A stretch of 64,000 nt of DNA from Echiichthys vipera (GCA_963691815.1 OY829660.1:5893552-5957551); one strand, 5' to 3'. Numbered from the stretch's first letter, positions 47,996-62,764 are shown. Notes: generated by a model from the letters alone, not told the origin. Translations and numbers: made by a program.

Positions 47996-50900
47996 ATATC
48001 CAGGTAGACAATGGGAGGGTTTTGTTGTCTTTTAACCAACATTACAAAAAACATTATCTCCACATGACTATTCTATGCAAGTTTTTGGACTGTACTATCA
48101 CCACTGGACCTTTAGGTGTGAATCCGCACTTAGAAAACTAACATATCTCCACATTATCTTGTCCTAGTCTACATCTGCGTCAGCGAAAATCCAACATGTT
48201 GGAGTGTGAGCAGGAACAATCATGATGTGTCGAAAACAAATTAAATAGACAAAAATAAATTGTCAATATGACACTTGGTTGAATTTAAGTTAATTAACAC
48301 TGTTAATTAAGTGTTCATCACTTACACGCACTCCTGGGGTATTGAATGCAACATCGCACGACTTCATCACACTTCAGCACCACCGACAGCAACATACCTT
48401 TTAACCGACTGCTGTTAGCTGCTGCACGCGCACACCTGCCTCTAATTACTCGTTAACCAGATAATGATGTCATTATGGAGACTGATTGGCGGTTAATGAA
48501 GCAACTGAGATTCTAAATAAAGAGAGATACTAAACCTGTAAACCTCCTAAACCTTTACACTTGAGGAGAAAAGCTCCCAACAAATATGTTGCAACTGTGG
48601 ATGTCTGTCTCTTTTTTTATCTGCTGCAGCTGAACGCCGATAAATAACAAAAATCCTCACAAGCTTCAACTGCCTTTTGTTTTCAAGTCTCTCAACACAA
48701 CAAGTCCAAGGTCGTTTCATTTCACAGCAACAACAACAGGAGGTGTTTCTGTCCAGTGGGAGTTGGACTCGTTCAGGGACTGGTGGTGTTGTTGGTGTAG
48801 ACTGATGTCCTCCAGACAGACACTTAGCCTTAGTGTGTCACTGTGACTCTGGATAAAAAGAGATGTTCTGAACAAAAGTTCACTTTAATCAATGTTCAAT
48901 ACATATTGGGAACATTATGTCCAAAGCTGGTAATCCTTTATGAGCAGCAACAAACGGAAACCAGAGCCTGCAGTTCTGGAGAACAGATGGAGGATGGTAA
49001 CCTCCCCTGCTGTATGCCTAAAGGAAGCCAGAGGCATGTTACGCTTTACCGCAGGGCAACGTCAGTAACTCATAATTAGTTAATGTGTAAAACTGTGTCT
49101 ACTACTGCTGTTACCTCAAAATCACTTCAAACAGAGCTAACCTACTGAGGGTAAAACAAGTGTTGTGCAGTTCCAAAGCTGAATAACACAGCACATCTGT
49201 CAGACCTTTCCTTTATTTAGGGTGATGTTTGGTGGAAAAGGCTCCAGCAGACCTCCTCCTCCTTCAACAAATACATGAGCATCACTTCTTAAAGTCAACA
49301 AAACCAAAAGCTTCAGCATAATAGGAGGGGGTGAAGGGTTTGGCCACAGCAGCAGACAACTGTGACGTGAAGGTACATGCATCAGAGCGATGAAATGTTG
49401 TACACACATGCCTGGTCCCCAAAGAATGAATCCCAGGAACTTTAGTGACTTTTCCTTTATGCAACCATGAGGAGAAAATATGCTGCGAACATTCGTGTTC
49501 TTCTCAGGATGAATTTCAATCATTTTAATGCATTTTAAAGAATGCAAAGCTAAATTCCCATCATCCCAGCTATACTTAGTGCTAATTAGCAAGTGGTAGC
49601 ATTTATCACCTTATGCCTAGACATTAGCTCTGTTTGAAATCGTTCCCTCATTCACTCACTCACTACTCCCTAAATAGTGCACTATATAGGAAATGATCAA
49701 ATGAGATTCCGGACACTACACAGACACTTTCATGTGTGATGGAAGCGGACTGCACAAAGTAATGCTGCCTTTCTGTCTTTTGTTAACACTATTGAGCCAT
49801 CATTCCTGAAAAGTCCAAATAACTGAAGTGCATTCTTGATTATGTATCAGAGGAACATATTTAGTCCTGGAGGGCGGCAGCTAATCAAAGTCCATGTAGG
49901 GCGGCAGCTGGGGTGAATGGTGGAGTCCAACAAACACAGGACTTTCACCCAGGAGGCCGTTATTTGTGTCACGTGTGAAACCAAAAGACACCGTTGACCT
50001 ATTTTAACTTGCGTGGCATACTTAACTACTCAAAAAGTGTTTGTAACTTAATTTGCGTAACAAACATTTATGTTCACCCAAACCGTGATCTTTTTCAAAA
50101 CCTAACCAAGTAGTTTTGTTTCAGTTCACAACGTTGAACGTGCGTTTAAGACGACGACAGTTTCACAGTGTGCGCCTGTTGCTGGCACGTGGGAGTGCAA
50201 ACTGGGAGAAAATACGTTTCCCGCCAAACGTAATTGAAAATGCAGTGTAGTTGTATGGAATTGTATTTTTTTTAGGAGACACGGTTGAAAGATGGCAGGC
50301 CCTGGCCGTGCAAAAGGCAGATTCACTGGCCTTGAGGCAGAAATAAGCGGCTCTGCATTGAGTGAGTCAACAGTCCATCACACCAGCTACTTTTTCTACT
50401 GCTTACAATGAACATGTGCTGCTCCCCATAACCCTCAGAGCTTTGTCCAAAATGTATCATGGCATGTTTTCAACTGGTTTTGGGAAGAGGGAATAACTCC
50501 CCTGACAACCATGTCGGATGTTTCTCACAAAAATCATTAATATATATATATTTTTTTGAGCAAGTGTTCTTAAAGTTTCTACTTCCCATCTGATTAATCA
50601 GCTAAAATAAGGCAAATATTGGACTTAAAGTGTTGTAAAACAAGGACAAACACTGTGTGAAATCATTACAAAGTGGAAATAAAACCAACTTCAGGCAAAA
50701 AGTCTAATCCAGCATTTTATAAATAAGATCTGATTCTACTTGTTGGACATACTTAGTTTTGATTGCTTTGATTGATGTACTGGGAACTGATAAAAAAATA
50801 AGCATTTGACATACATAGATGGTTTCCTTTGGTAGATTACTGTGTGCTGTTTAATCTGCCATCTTTCTGTTTGTGCTGATGCTGAATGAAAGAGACTTGC

Positions 50901-52315
50901 AACCTCTGTGGGACAATATGGTTAAGAGAAAACGTAAATGTGGGGGTGGAAAACTCTGCCCCGAGGCTTTAGATTTAAATAGACTCACATCTGCACATTT
51001 ACATGATACATACGCATGGAATCATGGACGCGGTAATATGTGGCTGCCTTCTTTTGGTTTTTTAGTCAGAGTTCAGACCAGAAGAAAGGGAAGTAGAGAG
51101 AGAAGGTTAGATGTAAAGTAAATGACTAGAATCTATTCATCTGTCAGTGGGGCTGATATGTCCTCTACCACAGACGGTAATCTGCCACCATAAAAGAATA
51201 ACACCACAAAAGACAAGAAAAGAAGAAGAGGTCATGTTTCTCTTCTGGCCATGCTCTTGTCCCTGCGTGGTTACTATGGAAACCGACTAAGCCAATGAGT
51301 TCGCCACTGAATTGCGATGAAACAAACCCGAATGACCCGCCAAAAATCTCAGGAACCATGAGATAAAATGAAAACTTCAGCGATCACTGTGGAGGAAAAC
51401 GGAAATTAGATTTTTTATTTATTATTGCAGGTGTCATGTTAGCGTCAGGGTGTATTTGTCTATTTTTGTATTCTTCTGCATTTTTATGTACTCTCCGTCC
51501 CGTCTCTATGCGTGCAATTATGTGTTGCAGCGTCTAGCTCTGCAGAGTCAAGACACACATATCCCCATGGGAACCATACAGTGTATACAGTATTTATTTA
51601 TACAGCTCACAGCCCAGCGTTGTATTCAAATCACATCAAATCCTCGTTTTCACATTTTAGATTTGTACGGCAACAATAAGGAGGGGGAAAACACTTAAGA
51701 TGCAGAACCACACAGTCTTTACTGAGGTCAAAAGCTTACAGCTGACTTGAAGTCAGTTAGAAAAAGGCAAATGTGGCTGCTATTTATGCAGGGACTTAAT
51801 GAGGCACTGAGGGACGGGTGTGCAGGTGGAAGCAGGGTCAGGCGATGGCAAGAGGTGGGAGCACACTGAGGGCACTCGGTGGACAAATGAGGAATAACAG
51901 TTCATAAGGTGAGCACTTTAAAAACATAGCTTTAGGCCATGTTTCCAATTTAATTGGGAGAGGGAGGCTAATGAGAAAAAACAGGAAAGAATAGAAATGG
52001 TCTGAAGAGGAGAGGGGGACTAGAAAGGACAGAAGGAAGAAGAGTGCACTGCAGGAGGTGAGGAGCAGAGGAGCAGCATGTTGACTCCAGCCCTCTCATT
52101 ATAAAGGTCATTAGTGGTTCCTCTCCTCTGGCGGCTGATTAATATCATCATTTAGATCAACAGGCCGCTTAACTCAAGACCTCTGAATTATAGTTTAGAG
52201 AAAATAAGGTCTTCAGAGAGGCAGGGAGTTATGAGGCGGCTCTCCCACTGCACTCGACACGACTTTCTGCTCTTAAAGAAACGCTTTTAAAGTCTGCGGT
52301 GACGTGACTTTAAAA
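47996..52315. other. No gene recognised
   Basis: Intergenic DNA. ORFs reach about 130 codons (49200-49592, minus) without recognisable domains. The stretch at 49640-49700 with CACTATATAGGAAATGATCA resembles a fish MITE end, but I could not find its partner. Confidence 0.45.
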
Positions 52316-52715
52316 CATGGGTGTCAAAGTCAAGGCCCGAGGGCCAGATCCGGCCCGTGGATGAATGATCTCGGCCCCCGGGATGATATTTGATTAGTAT
52401 TAGAACCGGCCCGCACGCCACAGCCGCCTGCTGGAGTTTTTCACGCACCAAAACTACATTACCCACAATGCAACGGTAGCCTGTGAACTCACTGCAAAAA
52501 TGTTTTCACTTGAAATTACTGACAGAGCCGTACAAAAATATTGGATTATTCATTTAATCATTAAATAAAATACGGTACACTTTGTTAGGTCTTGGTTCAA
52601 TATGTTATATACAATCATTTTAATATGTTTTAATAAACATTGAACCAGTCCGGCCCTCGGCTCGTAGCAAATTTGTTTTTTTGGCCCTCTGATGTGTTTG
52701 ACTTTGACATCCCTG
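52316..52715. mobile_element. 400-bp non-autonomous hAT element
   Basis: Ends CATGGGTGTCAAAGTC and, inverted, CAGGGATGTCAAAGTC. A perfect 8-bp target duplication CTTTAAAA lies at 52308-52315 and 52716-52723. Carries the GGCCAGATCCGGCCC phrase common in this hAT group. No transposase frame. Confidence 0.9.
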
Positions 52716-52723
52716 CTTTAAAA

Positions 52724-53873
52724 CATGGGAGGGGGTTGATCCATTTAAGCCTTTGCTGAACCTAAAACTCTGAAGTTTCAAAACTCCAGAAATGAAGAGA
52801 GAGGAGCCGACTGCTCATGATTGCACTCAATACGGAGAGCAATAACAGAGAGAACATGTTTTTCTGTAGTTTTTTAATGTACAATATCATCACTTCTACT
52901 GTCTGAGCTTCAACAGCCACTGATCAGGAAGCACGGGTCACATTTATTCAGTCCCACCTTTTCTTCTCGTCCTTTGTCTTAATTCCCTAAACCTGGCAGC
53001 ACATTTGACTCTCTCTCTCTCACTCAGCAGCACATCTGGCTCAGTTTAAGTTGTAATCACTTTTCATTACATGTGTAATTGTCCTGTTTCCTTAGCGGCT
53101 GACTTTGCCTGCAGCTCAGAGAGCGGGACTACAGGAGGAGCCACATAGTTGGACTGAAGGTTTAGGGGACTCACTGGCAAAATAACTGTTACTCGCTTCA
53201 TTGGTTGAATCATCTATAATAGGTTGCGGCGGAAACAGATGTTTAAGTGTGCTTTTTCATGTTGCCCTCCCGGATGCAAGGACTAACGTGGCGCACCAGA
53301 TGGTCCATTTCAGAGAACCATCGGAGTAACTTTTTGGATTAGGGCAGGCACTTTCAGAAAACGTTAGTACTCTTACCTACAGAATAAATACAGGAGAACA
53401 GTGCAAACTTCATAATTCAGCCCACCCCTTATTGTTACTCTGTTCTTATAGTTGACAAGGAGTTTGTATTGAATTGAAGAAGACTTTTCTAAAGACATAC
53501 ATACATAAGTGTCTGTTTAAGGCACAGCTGTAAAAAGTGATTGTCATAACTGCTATGTTATTGTCCTAAAAAACATGTTTTTATTGTATTTCATTAGCGT
53601 TTGAGTAGCACATAACAAAACTGTTAAATAAGGAATTCCTCATTTTCTCTAAAATACCCTGTGGCTATCTAGTAAATACTTTAATACTTACAGAATAAGT
53701 CATTTCTCATATCCGCTGAAAGCCACAATTGTTGCTCCCTTGTTCTGCTGTACCTACTTTAAGTACCAGAAGGAACCACTTAGTATTTATATGTACTGTA
53801 GGACACTGATTCATATGACAATATTACACTGTAAGTATCGAGTAATTACTCTATAAGTCATATTATGAACGTG
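52724..53873. other. No gene recognised
   Basis: AT-rich intergenic DNA without a nameable feature. Confidence 0.5.
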
Positions 53874-54324
53874 TAATATATGAAGAGCTCTTTTCAAAAC
53901 GAGATAAAAGCCAAATTTAAAAAAAATGAGTTTGAGCCACTTTGCTGTATACAGAACCTATTCACTGCTTCATCAGTGTTTCTGCCAAATCTCTATATTT
54001 CCTTGTTTAAAATGGTCTCAAGATGCAGTTCCTTTCCAAACCGCGACCAGCGCCAAACCTATTTTTAGCCTAAATGTGATACGTCCTCTCGACCAATCAG
54101 AATTCAGCGAGCGTTCTATGTGATCCAACATGGCGGCGCTCTGAAGCAGGAGAGTTTTTTGTGTTGTCCGTCCGTTCAACATGTTCAGACTGAGCCATAA
54201 AAACCATTTTGACAAGATACATTGAATATTAACCAAATGTGTGGGTCTGGGTAAAATATGTCATTTTCCTGAAAACTATTAAAATGGATTTATAGCGTTT
54301 TGGAAAAGAGCTCCTCATATATTA
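53874..54324. mobile_element. 451-bp MITE with TAATATATGA termini
   Basis: Left TAATATATGAAGAGCTCTTT and right end, reverse-complemented, TAATATATGAGGAGCTCTTT give inverted repeats of about 40 bp; the TA-rich ends suggest a TA target. ORFs on both strands inside it are by-products. Confidence 0.75.
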
Positions 54325-55007
54325 ATGTATCTTAGAAGATGGATTTGTGTGGTGTTGTGATCCTGTGACTCTCGGGTGACCTTGTGATATTGCAAAAATC
54401 CAGCTGCCGTGCACAGTAGATAAACGAGTGCCACCGCCTGAACTTATATTCTCATTAAATAATAATCTATTCTGCTCCAACCAAAGCTGTATGCATGGTA
54501 TAATCAGAGGTGTGGAGTCTTTAACACAGGCAAATATGTTGTATTGGTTATAATAGTTATCATCTTTTCAGTTTTAGAACATTTGCCATCAGTATTTGGT
54601 CATATCGTAGCAGTGTGGGTGAAAGCAGCAACACCACAACCGCGATCTTCCCACTGCACGCCGACTCTTCCCTCTCCCTGTCCTCCCCTCTCTGGTTTTA
54701 TCAGTTTATCATTTTCCATTTAGTTTTGTATTAAGTGGAGTTTTCTGATTCCAAGCTTGGGTGTTTAGCAGCCCTTTAATACCGGAGCGGTGTTTAACGG
54801 CTGTACAAATACATCTGACTTGATCTGGAAGAGAGAGAGAAACAGCATGTGTTACAGCAGGTGGGGAGAACCCCTTCAGTTCATATTAGCAGCCAGTTCA
54901 CTTTCAAACATCCTCTGGGATTCTCGCTTTTCCCCACGCTCCGCTTCACGCCTCAACAGTTATCAAATCATTAATCAAGCCTGCAAATCTACTCCCACAG
55001 AGTCCAA

Positions 55008-55039
<32 letters not shown>

Positions 55040-56730
55040 CCTGCACTCTAACCTGCAGCTCTGAACATCAAGAACTTCTCTGTGGTGGAAATGTTGTTAA
55101 CATTTTTAAAGCGTATGGAATAAATTAAACATGACAGGGTTCCCATTGGAAATACACAATACAACAACAACAACAACAATTTCTCTATAATGGCAGGTAG
55201 CTGAAGACACATACATTACACATAGGGGTTAAAGTGGGCTGGAGAAACTTGGAACTGCATTCAGATCAATAGGTTAATTATTCCAGTTGGCAGTTTCATA
55301 CATCAGTGTTTCACTCTGCAGGAACGCACTGCAGTAAACTGCTGCCATGCGCCGCTATAAGTCCTTGAACAAGGCAAGTGTATGTAATCAGAGCAGGGCA
55401 GTTGAATGTCTGTTATCTCAGTAATCTATCTATCAAAGTAAAAGTAGCATGACAGACTCGGTAGTGAAAGGGACGTTAACGGGCTGAAGGATTCAGTGTT
55501 TTTTGTGTTTTTAGCGGAGAGTATGAAAACAGATGAACGCAGTGGTTGATATAAATTGTTTATAATATACTTTAAAAAAAATTAGGTTATGACAGCTGCG
55601 GCCCAAAAATGTGCGATGGCCCACTGGGGATTACCCGGTACGCCCAATGGCCTGTCCATGCCTGCTATAACATGAAATGACACACATGAAAATAACAGAA
55701 AATGTACAAGCAGTGGCAAAAGATATGATACTAAACACTCTATTTCATAATCATATTTTTATTGAAAAGAAAAGTTTGATATTACTAACTCAAGTCACCT
55801 CACCAGACACTCAGCTGTGAAGAGGGACTCCAGGAGGTAAGGGGATCTTGTCTCAAAGCTCCAGAACAGCTCCACTCAGAAGTGCAGAACCGGGTCGTCG
55901 AGGATTCGTCAGAGGCCAAACAGTGGACCGGCTGTCCAACAGGGCGGCACACAACAGTCTCTAGGTACAGTTACCTTGGCAACAGGGTGGTCAGCTGCCA
56001 GAGTTTTAATGGTTATTCTGGAAAACCAAATCTTCAGCTTTTAGCCACAAAGAGTCTTTCTGGATTCCCCAGCTTTTAGAGTTACGTGGATGAGAGCCAG
56101 TTGGTCACTTTTTGCAAGCCCTTGACGAATGCTACACTTTGATAAAAAATGTAAAGGGTAGTTTAATTTTGTGAGATGACTAGAGCTTCATTTAACCGGC
56201 CACAATAAAATAAGCTTGGCTCAAAAACACGAGTACTAACTGAAAATGATGATGTTACTAGTTACATCTGTTGGCATGTCAAAATGTCCGCCATGTAAAA
56301 TGTCCATTTTGGTCTAAGACATAATCTTAGACTATTCAGACACTTACATATTTTTGATATTTACAAGACCAGTGAGTTGAAAGAAGTGAACTGCAAAGTA
56401 CCTCTACCTCTTTTTAATGATATACACTGACACTGATACTTCACTCGAGAGGAAAAATCAGACAGGCTCTTCGCTATGAAATGTAAAACATTCTGCAATT
56501 ACTGCCCACGTAATTGTAAGCTATGATGTGCAGGGCCGCCTCGGAGAAAGTAAGGTGATGTAATATAAACAGCAACAGCAAAGTCAAAAAGTCAATGTTA
56601 TTTTAACTTACTTTTATTTCTTAACATATGTACTTAACTAATGCCACATATGTATGTTACGTAACAAACATACTTATTTTAACCCAAACCACAAACTTTT
56701 CCTAAACCGTGTGTGTGTGTGTGTGTGTGG
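54325..56730. other. No gene recognised
   Basis: Holds GT microsatellites at 55009-55035 and 56709-56728 and an AAC run near 55160. No coding evidence. Confidence 0.5.
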
Positions 56731-57775
56731 CCTCCACGAACCTGTATGCACTCCCTCCACTCTGATGAGACAACGGATGTTCTCCTAAGAGATCTCCTCC
56801 CAGACCTGGATCAGGGCATCACACAACTCCTGGACAGTCTGCGGTGTGACATGGAGTCGCTGTGACATGAGGCCGAGCATTTTCATGCATCAGAAGGAAC
56901 CCAGGGCCCACTGCACCAGCATGTGGTCTAACAATGGGTCTGAGGAGCTCCTCCCGGCAGTCAGGGCACATCTAGCCAGCAAATGGAGGTCTGTGAATCC
57001 CTCCAAGAATATGGCGCCCCAGACCATGACTGACCCACCACCAAACTGGTCTTGCTGGACGATGTTACAGGCAGGAGAACGTCCTCCATGGCGTCTCCAG
57101 ACTCTGTCATGTCTGTAACATGTGCTCAATGTGAACTTTTACATTTAAGGAGACCTTTTTAGTCAGTAACTAACGCCAAAGGCCCCTGACCAAGCGTCAG
57201 TTTTTGACGTGTTGGGTGTGACACTGTGTTGGAAGAGCATGGGGTGCCGATGCAAATCTGCCAATCCTAGTGTTCTCTGGCAAATGCTAATCGGGTTGCA
57301 TGGTGTTGGGCTGTGAGCACAGGCCCCATTTGTGTACATCAGGCCCTCATGCCAGTCTGTTTCTGATTGTTTGAGCAGAAACATGCACATTAGCACTACA
57401 CGTGTCCTAGTGTACGCACATGGTCTGTCTCGGGGTATCTCCTCCATGCTCTTGACACTGTGCTGGGAGACACAGCAAACGTTCTTGCCACAGCGCTTAT
57501 TGATGTGCCATCCTGGATGAGCTGCACTACCTAAGCAACCTGAGTGTAAGGAAATGATCTGTGGCCACCACTTGCAGAACCACTCCTTTATAGGGGTTGT
57601 CTTGCTAATTGCCTCTCATTTCCACCTGTTCACTGTTCCACTTGTAAAACAGCAGGTTAAATCAATTTGCAATCAGTGTTGCTTCATAACTAGACAGGTC
57701 GATATCTCACAAGAGAGAGTGAAGCTTTATAATTATGTGTTCCCTTTATTTATTTTTTTAACATTCTGTATATAT
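56731..57775 (-). mobile_element. Tc1-like element, degraded
   Basis: The minus strand encodes GGGSVMVWGAIFLEGFTDLH, the DDE-domain start of a common fish Tc1-like transposase, followed by frame breaks. The right end carries GTGTTCCCTTTATTTATTTT, typical of that element's terminus. The left end is missing or merged with the GT repeat. A different family from 11949-13451. Confidence 0.75.
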
Positions 57776-58724
57776 TGCAGTATGAAAAATTGCCTGCGGG
57801 ACTTTTAAGGAACAAGGAAAAAGGGGCCTTCCCTCCAGGAGAAAATGTTTATAATCTAAAGTTAAATGCATCAGTTTCCATGATGCAATGTGTGCTCCTG
57901 TAAATCATTTCATTATAAACACATTAGTTGTTTATAGAAATGAACAGTGATGAAAAAAGCCACTCCCTCAGAGCATGACAGGATCCGTGTTTCAAGTCGG
58001 GTAGGTTGCCAACCTCACAGTGGACCCCTGACTCACTCATACCCACTGAGGACAGTCCGTCCCTCTTAACAGTTTATCCCTCTGCCCATGCTTCATGTTT
58101 CACAGCTGCTTACACAACGATTCAATCCATCACATCTTAACACAACTTTACAGACTTTGCCGAACGAACATCCTTGCGAGCTCATGAGCCATCACAGGTC
58201 AGAGTAGAAACAAACAAAACATTGCATGTCCTCAAATGTGTCCATTACGCATGTGCACATCACAGAGTCAATGCTGGAGCGATGTATTAATGTGAGAATT
58301 TGACAACATTACAGGCGAATCAGAAGGGCAAAGGTGAAACGGTCTATCTGCACAGACATGCTGCCATCATGACAGTAAACCAGAGCTCAAGCTGCAAACA
58401 CCTGTCACAAACAACCCTCTGACTCCCTTCTGGCATGTTTCAGTTTCATCGCAGATAACGAGCATGAAGCTAAAATGTAATTATAATAAGCTTCGGTGTA
58501 ATAATTGATGCATACAATATCCAGATGTTGACGATCTCACCTTCATGACTGGTTAAATCGGGGACATAATGTCTGATTTCGACCAGGGGAAAATGACTTA
58601 AACTATGTAATAAAACTGCAGTTGCTCTTAATTTAAACTCTGCAGTTTTCACAGAAAACCACCAGCGTCCCTTAAATCCACTAGAATATGATGAGAGAAA
58701 GTTTTCAGAGACCAAAGAAGTTAT
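57776..58724. other. No gene recognised
   Basis: Unique-looking intergenic DNA. Confidence 0.5.
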
Positions 58725-60972
58725 TCAATTCAATTCAAAAAACCTTATTTGTCCCCGGGGGGCAATTCAGGGCACACAGAGCAGCAAATAACGACAGTGC
58801 AACTATACAAAAACATTTTAACCTATCAACAGGAATAAAGTGTAAAAGAATAAGTGTCAGGATGTTAGTGTGTTAGTACAGGTTAGAATCCAGTCACAGA
58901 GTCAGATACAGAGAACATCGTCGGCATGAGATGTAGAAAGACATGCGTGTATCAGATGTAAGCAGACATGTTAACGGGTGTATATGATGTAAACATGCAG
59001 TAGACTGTTGAAACAGGTATAAACAGTTAGAATCTCATCTGGATCACCTCATCTGGATCTGATCACTGTCCACTTATATCTTTTCTGCACTACAGTTCTG
59101 TTTATACCTGTTTCAACAGTCTACTGCATGTTTACATTGTTTACATCATAAACACCCGTTCACATGTCTGCTTACATCATATACACACATGTCTTTCTAC
59201 ATCTCACGCCGACGATGTTCTCTGTATCTAACCTGTACTAACACACTAACATCCTGACACTTATCCTACCTGTACTAACACACTAACATCCTGACACTTA
59301 TCCTACCTGTACTAACACACTAACATCCTGACACTTATTCTAACCTGTACTAACACACTAACATCCTGACACTTATTCTACCTGTACTAACACACTAACA
59401 TCCTGACACTTATTCTACCTGTACTAACACACTAACATCCTGACACTTATTCTACCTGTACTAACACACTAACATCCTGACACTTATTCTAACCTGTACT
59501 AACACACTAACATCCTGACACTTATCCTACCTGTACTAACACACTAACATCCTGACACTTATTCTAACCTGTACTAACACACTAACATCCTGACACTTAT
59601 TCTACCTGTACTAACACACTAACATCCTGACACTTATTCTAACCTGTACTAACACACTAACATCCTGACACTTATTCTACGTGTACTAACACACTAACAT
59701 CCTGACACTTACTCTACCTGTACTAACACACTAACATCCTGACACTTATTCTACCTGTACTAACACACTAACATCCTGACACTTATTCTACCTGTACTAA
59801 CACACTAACATCCTGACACTTACTCTACCTGTACTAACACACTAACATCCTGACACTTATTCTACCTGTACTAACACACTAACATCCTAACACTTATTCT
59901 AACCTGTACTAACACACTAACATCCTGACACTTATTCTACCTGTACTAACACACTAACATCCTGACACTTATTCTAACCTGTACTAACACACTAACATCC
60001 TGACACTTATTCTACCTGTACTAACACACTAACATCCTGACACTTATTCTACCTGTACTAACACACTAACATCCTGACACTTATTCTAACCTGTACTAAC
60101 ACACTAACATCCTGACACTTACTCTACCTGTACTAACACACTAACATCCTGACACTTATTCTAACCTGTACTAACACACTAACATCCTGACACTTATTCT
60201 AACCTGTACTAACACACTAACATCCTGACACTTATTCTACCCTGTACTAACACACTAACATCCTGACACTTATTCTACCTGTACTAACACACTAACATCC
60301 TGACACTTACTCTACCTGTACTAACACACTAACATCCTGACACTTATTCTACCTGTACTAACACACTAACATCCTGACACTTATTCTAACCTGTACTAAC
60401 ACACTAACATCATGACACTTATTCTACCTGTACTAACACACTAACATCCTGACACTTATTCTACCTGTACTAACACACTAACATCCTGACACTTATTCTA
60501 CCTGTACTAACACACTAACATCCTGACACTTATTCTAACCTGTACTAACACACTAACATCATGACACTTATTCTACCTGTACTAACACACTAACATCCTG
60601 ACACTTACTCTACCTGTACTAACACACTAACATCCTGACACTTATTCTACCTGTACTAACACACTAACATCCTGACACTTATTCTACCCTGTACTAACAC
60701 ACTAACATCCTGACACTTATTCTACCTGTACTAACACACTAACATCCTGACACTTATTCTACCCTGTACTAACACACTAACATCCTGACACTTATCCTAC
60801 CTGTACTAACACACTAACATCCTGACACTTACTCTTCTTTTACACTTTACTCTTGTGTTAGGTTAAAATGTTTTTTGTATAATTGCACTGTTGTGATTTG
60901 CTGCTCTGTGTGCCTTGAATTGCCCCCCGGGGACAAATAAAGTTTTTTGAATTGAATTGAATTGAATTGAAT
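58725..60972. mobile_element. Foldback element with expanded right arm
   Basis: Left arm 58725-59030 starts with AATTCAA repeats and GTCCCCGGGGGGCAATTC. The right arm from about 59099 to 60972 ends with the inverse, CCCCCGGGGACAAATAAAG plus TTGAA repeats. The inner boundary is sharp: CTGTTTATACCTGTTTCAAC at 59099 inverts sequence ending at 59030. The spacer is about 70 bp. Without the internal minisatellite the arms would be of similar length. Confidence 0.88.
59227..60834. repeat. 37/38-bp minisatellite, about 43 copies
   Basis: The unit includes CTGTACTAACACACTAACAT and CCTGACACTTATTCTA. I counted 43 units. Variants: an extra A or C before CTGT (38 bp), TTACTC or TTATCC for TTATTC, and CATCATG for CATCCTG. 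It expanded from a segment present once, inverted, in the left arm near 58850. Confidence 0.97.
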
Positions 60973-62760
60973 CTAAAGAGGATTAAATACACATCAAAAT
61001 CTGAAGCAGTTACTCAGAACACAAGAGCATCTCTCAGTCAAAGTGTAGATTTTTGTTTCTATTTAATCCAAGTTAAGTATGAAGCCTCCTCTGACTCTGA
61101 AGACAGTCACTGAATATGAATAAACTGCCTCCAAAAACACACTAGCAACCATTCCACAGGGATGAGGAGGAAGGAAACAATCAAATGTCCTTTTTTTTAC
61201 TTTTCTTATCATCTTATTAGAGACCATATGATATGCAACAAAACTCACAAAGATTGAATACATTAAGCAGCAACTGCGATGAAATCTATAATTCGTTCGG
61301 ACTTTGTGAAAGAAATGGCACAATTAGGGCTCTTTATGTGGCTCTTTAGCTCTCCATTAGGGACAGATGAGGAAAACCTGTCTTTTCCAGTGGTTGTGCA
61401 CATACATTTGGGAACCTGAGTGCCTACCAAACCACAAACTGTGAAATGAGACAACCCAGTCAGTCAGAACGTTTACAAACCAAACAATCAATTGGTTTAT
61501 GGAGAACACAATCAGTAGATTGAGAAAGTACCAGCTTTATCCGCCACAGAAGCCTTTTTTCTGCATTTAACTACTTTGATACTACATTTTTTATTATACT
61601 ATAGATAAGCTTACTTAGTTAATCTAATTATATAATAAATAAATTGTAACAGTGCATTTTGACCTTGTGGTTTTAATACTTTTACCTAAAGGGAGTTGTA
61701 TGAGGTACTGTGCTTTTCCATAATCCGTGTATTAGACACATTAGCGATGTTTCTGTGGACATGGGCAGCAGCTAAATTTATTTTAGGCCTATATAGGAAT
61801 GCTTTACATAGAATAATGTTGAATTTGTGTATTCTATTAATATCTATTTTGTCAGGGAACTTTCTTCTTGATAACTCACAGTCGACCATCATGTGCATGA
61901 ACAGGACTAATTGTACCATCGTCCTTTTTTAATGCTCATGTCGAATCATTTGTGTTAATTATGAATCTGATTTCCATTCAAAGCTAATGTAACAGCAGCA
62001 ACTGATTGCTTTTAAAAGAGTCTACGACTGCAGGCACATAGATCTCAGGTGTTTTCACAGTGACTGCTCAGCTCCTGGGTTCATCAGTGGCTCTTTAAAG
62101 GATTAGATGACTGAGATTGGACCTCGATAAACGCGCATGAGAAATGGGGGGAGCAAATGTGTGTGCATGATCTCCCCGAGGAGCTCCATTCAGCAGCTGA
62201 ACACACAGCTCCAGTGTCCCGTCTCAGTTCATTGACCTCCTGCCAGCTGACGAAACCTGCTCGTTCTTTTATTTCCACACAGATACCTGGAAGGCTGATG
62301 TGTCGGACAAAAACAACCTTTATTCCTCTCCTTCTGTCTCCTCGCTTTTCTCCGATGCTCTCTCATTCTGTCCATGTTGAAATATGTTACATAAAAGTCG
62401 GCTGATTTTTTTCAACCAATCTTATCTTTTTCTCTTGGTTGACACACATTCTGCACCTGACAGCACCTGAAAGGTTGTGTGTTGTCTCTCTGAGGTGGCT
62501 GTGGCCCTGATTGTACTGTAGTAAACTCATGAGGAGACGTTGAGATACACACTCACGACCCATAATAAACTTCTTTGTTGTGACAAAAGAAGACTTTCTT
62601 TTGTGTAACTAATGTAGATATCTTCCATTCCAGCTGTGTTTGCAAACAGTAGTTAGCACAACTAATACAATCATCATACAATACATAATAGTCGCAATGA
62701 GCTATACAGTAAAAGCACCAAGACTCCATCAGTCCTTTGTTAAAGAGTGTGTGCAATAGC
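60973..62760. other. No gene recognised
   Basis: Short ORFs only, with no motif I can name. Confidence 0.5.
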
Positions 62761-62764
62761 AACT

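Noticed and set aside
59227..60834. Regular array resembling a CRISPR locus
   Set aside because: The 37-bp units are contiguous with no unique spacers, the host DNA is vertebrate, and the unit comes from a transposon arm.
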